Assembly: GCF_037975245.1 (NCBI RefSeq)
Contig: NC_092571.1
Span: 27,234,564 to 27,298,563, forward strand
DNA: 64,000 nt
Direction of reading: 5' to 3'
Source of the DNA: Apostichopus japonicus
Taxonomy: Eukaryota; Echinodermata; Holothuroidea; Aspidochirotida; Stichopodidae
A program made the translations under genes and the position numbers. Position 1 is the stretch's first letter; each line of letters opens with the position of its first letter. Positions 61,179 through 64,000 of this stretch are shown piece by piece. The notes below the pieces were generated by a model. The model was not told where the DNA came from and ran no database searches. It saw nothing but the letters and a program-made list of their open reading frames with translations.

Positions 61179-63767
61179 ATGTACAAGAAGCTCGCACGAA
61201 AAGGTAAGATCATTTGAATCTTTAATAATTTACCCTAAAAAATGAAGTCGGTGTTAAAATTCTTAACTGTCAACACATTGAAATGTGGTGTCATACACTG
61301 GTTGTGTTATATCTTGTTTAGCAAGCCGCATTATCACAAACTTGCCACTGAGAGATGCGATCAATTGCAAATCGACTAAACTATTAATGTCAACGTTAGG
61401 CTAGCCAGGCTATGCCTAAGCTAACTAAGGCTAGAGATAATTGCTACTAGTCTAGCCTGAGTTAGCTTAGGCCTAGCCTAATTGTAAAGACAGGTGCATT
61501 CTCCAATCAGGCTAAAAATATAAAAAAACATGGTGCCGAGCCCAGGCCGACTCATTTACTTTGTGGTCAACTAAGGAATGTGGGCCTTGGTCTAGGCTAA
61601 TTAGGCCCCCTAGGCTATAGTATTAGCCTATAACTTATATAAGTATAAGTAATAATACTTGGGAGTATTAATGTCAACATTAGGCTAGCAAACTAGGCCA
61701 GCCTCGCCTAAATACTACTAATTGATAATGATAATGTTGGAGATATGTTAGCCTATCACATTGTTCAGGTTGTGTGTAATTTGTTAGGGTTTATCAAACA
61801 TATGGGAAGACTAGGACTAGGCTGCTAGGCCTAAGTTAGGCATTGTAAGGCCAAATAATTTTTTTAATTGTTTAGCTTCTCCGCTTACTTCCTTTTCGGA
61901 GGCCGTCAGTTTTATTTCTCCAAAAACGACAAAATTCTAATAGCCTAACTGTTAAGTGTTAGGCCTAGCTTAACTTTTGTTTGGAAAAATTCATGGCTCA
62001 CCCTAGCCTAAACCATGTGATATGCCTATAACTTAATGAATATCTAATTTGATATTTTCAAGGTTAATCTGGAGACAGGTATGCATTACTGAGTGAGGCC
62101 AAATTCATTTTTAGCCCAGAAAAAGCATGATAGACCTAGGGTAGAGTACCCAGAACTTGACCGCCACCCAGAACCTGACCGCTAATTAATAAATAACAAT
62201 TAATTGAACAAACATTATACATTTATGTGATTTATGTATTCCACTATATTTTTTACATGTGTTGCTGATGATAACGACCAATATTTTAGCCATTTTGATT
62301 ACTAATACTGGTAAAATACATAAATTCAAAAATGGAACTGATTTTTTTGGGGGAAAATTCTGTTTTCTTGAAAAGACCTTTAAGGATTTCACACTAATTA
62401 AAATGTGGTAAATATGTAAACGTAACTGAAATCTTTTGGATTTTCTGACTGCTACTATTTAATGTGAAATTATTGAACACTTTCATTAAGGCATAAATTA
62501 TAAATTGATTGAAGTACATGAGATCTTTTTGGGAAAATTCTGTTTTCTTGAAAAGACCTTTAAGGATTTCACACTAATTAAAATGTGGTAAATATGTAAA
62601 AGTAACTGAAATCTTTTGGATTTTCTGACTGCTACTATTTAATGTGAAATTTTTGAACACTTTCATTAAGGCATAAATTATAAATTGATTGAAGTACATG
62701 AGATATGGGGTTGGTCATGTTCTGGAACTAGAACTAAATTTACATTGCAGTATTCAACCACTATATGGGAAATACACACTGTAGCTGTATTAGTACTGTT
62801 TTAACACCAATATGTGATCAATGTTTGAACACACAAATATGCCAAGATGTTGGTTCGTAAATTATAGAAAAATTATTACATAATAGCTTAATTCTTCAAA
62901 TGTCAATATCAAACTTGGCAACCATACCGTATGTCTGATTTATTTAAACCTGTATTGGGATATATTTTTAGCAAGTCAACAGGTGCCAAACACTGAAACC
63001 TGATACTGAGTTAACAATGCAGTGTTTTCTGCCTAGTTAGATGTGGCAGCATGAAACAATAAATTAATGGTCATATCAGACTGAAACTGCACTTCAAAGA
63101 GGCAAGTAAATCACAAAACCTTGGTTTTCTGGTTATATTTGCATTCTCTTTCAGATTCATTTGTTATCCTCTGTCAAAACTGACACAGTTATTCACTGAC
63201 CCAGTAGCTCAACAGTGTTGGCAGCTTAGTTTTATGCCATATGGTAGTGAGTACAATGCTCAGTATTACCAAATATCTCAAAACCTTTTGTATTCTCTTT
63301 TTGTATGATCAGGCAAAATGAGGAGAGGTCAACTGGAGTCCAATCATTCCTGATGGAGAAGACGACAAAACCCTTAAAGAACATACAGAGGTTATGGAGA
63401 AGGAATTTAAAAAAAAAACACTCCAAAAGTTGATCTAATCAAACAACGAATGGAAATAACTTATGCTCAAAGGCGTAAATTAATTAACTCCAAACCATTT
63501 ATTGTTGAAGTTCAAGAGAATTACCCTGCATTGTTTTCGCCATGCGAAATTGGCAATGAATTCAAACGTCTAACAGATACAGAACTTCACAAAAACTTTG
63601 AAAGCTCTTTAAGCAAGGCTGCAAGTAAAATCTTATCAGAAGTAAAACTAAAGCCACAACTTTTGCCAATAGTGATGAAGTACCTGCAAATTGAGGACAA
63701 GACTGTTGCTGCACTTTTAGTCCTTCCAGTTGTGTTCGAAAACGAGAGAGAGTTCAAACTTTACGAG
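61179..63767 (+). CDS. 5' part of SAMD3-like family gene, frameshifted
   Basis: The large exon (about 63323-63767) has a good donor GTAAGT. It encodes VNWSPIIPDGEDDKTLKEHTEVM, then after the frame break LIKQRMEITYAQRRKLI, YPALFSPCEIGNEFKRLTDTEL and a helical part. This order (W-x-P...GEDD..H, then TYAxRR, then YPxLF...EF.R) is the pattern of the uncharacterised SAMD3-like family, so the gene is probably related to the one at 11.8 kb. The short exon 1 (61179-61203, MYKKLARK, donor GTAAGA) is a guess whose phase fits. At 63409-63418 ten A's put the two halves out of frame by one base. The gene runs off the window. Confidence 0.55.
61380..62010. repeat. TAGGCCTA-rich tract
   Basis: Dense TAGGCCTA, GGCTAGCC and TTAGCCTA words in the putative first intron, like 11930-12310. 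Confidence 0.6.
62351..62705. repeat. 180-bp tandem duplication
   Basis: 62351-62530 and 62531-62705 are nearly identical direct copies (only a few differences), starting GGGAAAATTCTGTTTTC. Non-coding and intronic if the gene model is right. Confidence 0.95.
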
Positions 63768-64000
63768 GTAAGTGATCAACAAAATCATTGCAACGTTAGG
63801 TGATTTGTTTCTTCTCTAATTTCTAGACTTGTTGAGAAGTTGCAAGAAACTAACACACTCATGTTGGCTTTTTACAATCTAAGGACAAAACATTCAAAAT
63901 AGTATCTTAGGCAAGGTTTCTGCCAGAAAATTTGAAGGGGGGGGGGAGGGGGGGTGGTGAAGTCGGTGAACCACCTAAAAAAGAAAAATCAATAAAAAAC
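63768..64000. other. Intron with poly-G repeat start
   Basis: After the donor at 63768 no exon was seen. A GGGGGGGGGGAGGGGGGG tract at about 63935-63955 probably marks the start of a repeat element that leaves the window. Confidence 0.4.

Overview
The window looks like nuclear DNA of a marine invertebrate, most likely an echinoderm and possibly a sea cucumber. The evidence is AT-rich DNA, GT-AG split genes with introns of 0.5-4.5 kb, TAGGCCTA-rich tracts, short hAT-like elements with poly-C/poly-G ends, LINE remnants, tRNA-like units, and genes of metazoan type (Elongator subunit, SAM protein, TPR-MYND protein, Ig receptors). The taxon is an inference. No prokaryotic feature, operon or CRISPR array was seen.

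Layout. (1) 1-11.2 kb: mostly non-coding. It holds a minus-strand Ig-domain receptor gene (8.06-9.33 kb), a truncated paralogue (10.65-11.18 kb) and several diverged copies of their flanking DNA. (2) 11.76-17.66 kb: a complete seven-exon plus-strand gene whose exons join in frame to a 367-residue SAM-domain protein resembling the SAMD3-like family. (3) 20.1-21.3 kb: four tandem 372-bp units, each with a tRNA-like sequence and a T-run terminator. (4) 22.57-36.13 kb: a plus-strand gene (seven exons found, 5' end missing) for a TPR protein with a C-terminal MYND zinc finger. All exon phases agree, but exon 6 has one in-frame TAA. A 3-kb satellite rich in AGGTCA hexamers fills its last intron. (5) 38.2-39.3 kb: two short DNA transposons. 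(6) 39.5-46.7 kb: a minus-strand gene recognised as ELP5 (Elongator complex protein 5), seven exons found, first exon missing. Its terminal exon is followed by about 14 tandem 76-bp repeats derived from that exon. Nested hAT elements sit 19 bp from one splice acceptor. (7) 48.6-52.3 kb: a LINE fragment, a CTA microsatellite and a repeat tract split by a hAT element. (8) 53.5-57.6 kb: two more copies of the Ig receptor family, both damaged. (9) 58.1-60.5 kb: a 5'-truncated LINE. (10) 61.2-63.8 kb onward: the 5' part of another plus-strand gene, apparently related to the SAMD3-like family, with a frameshift at an A10 run.

The genes do not form one pathway. The clearest unusual pattern is local tandem duplication across exon boundaries: the ELP5 coding end, TPR-MYND exon 3 with its 5' splice site, the 5' splice site of TPR-MYND exon 1, and the stop codon of an Ig-receptor tail. 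A second pattern is an Ig receptor family with a conserved ectodomain, unrelated cytoplasmic tails and a different lesion in each copy. Two of the breaks lie at homopolymer runs and may be sequence errors.
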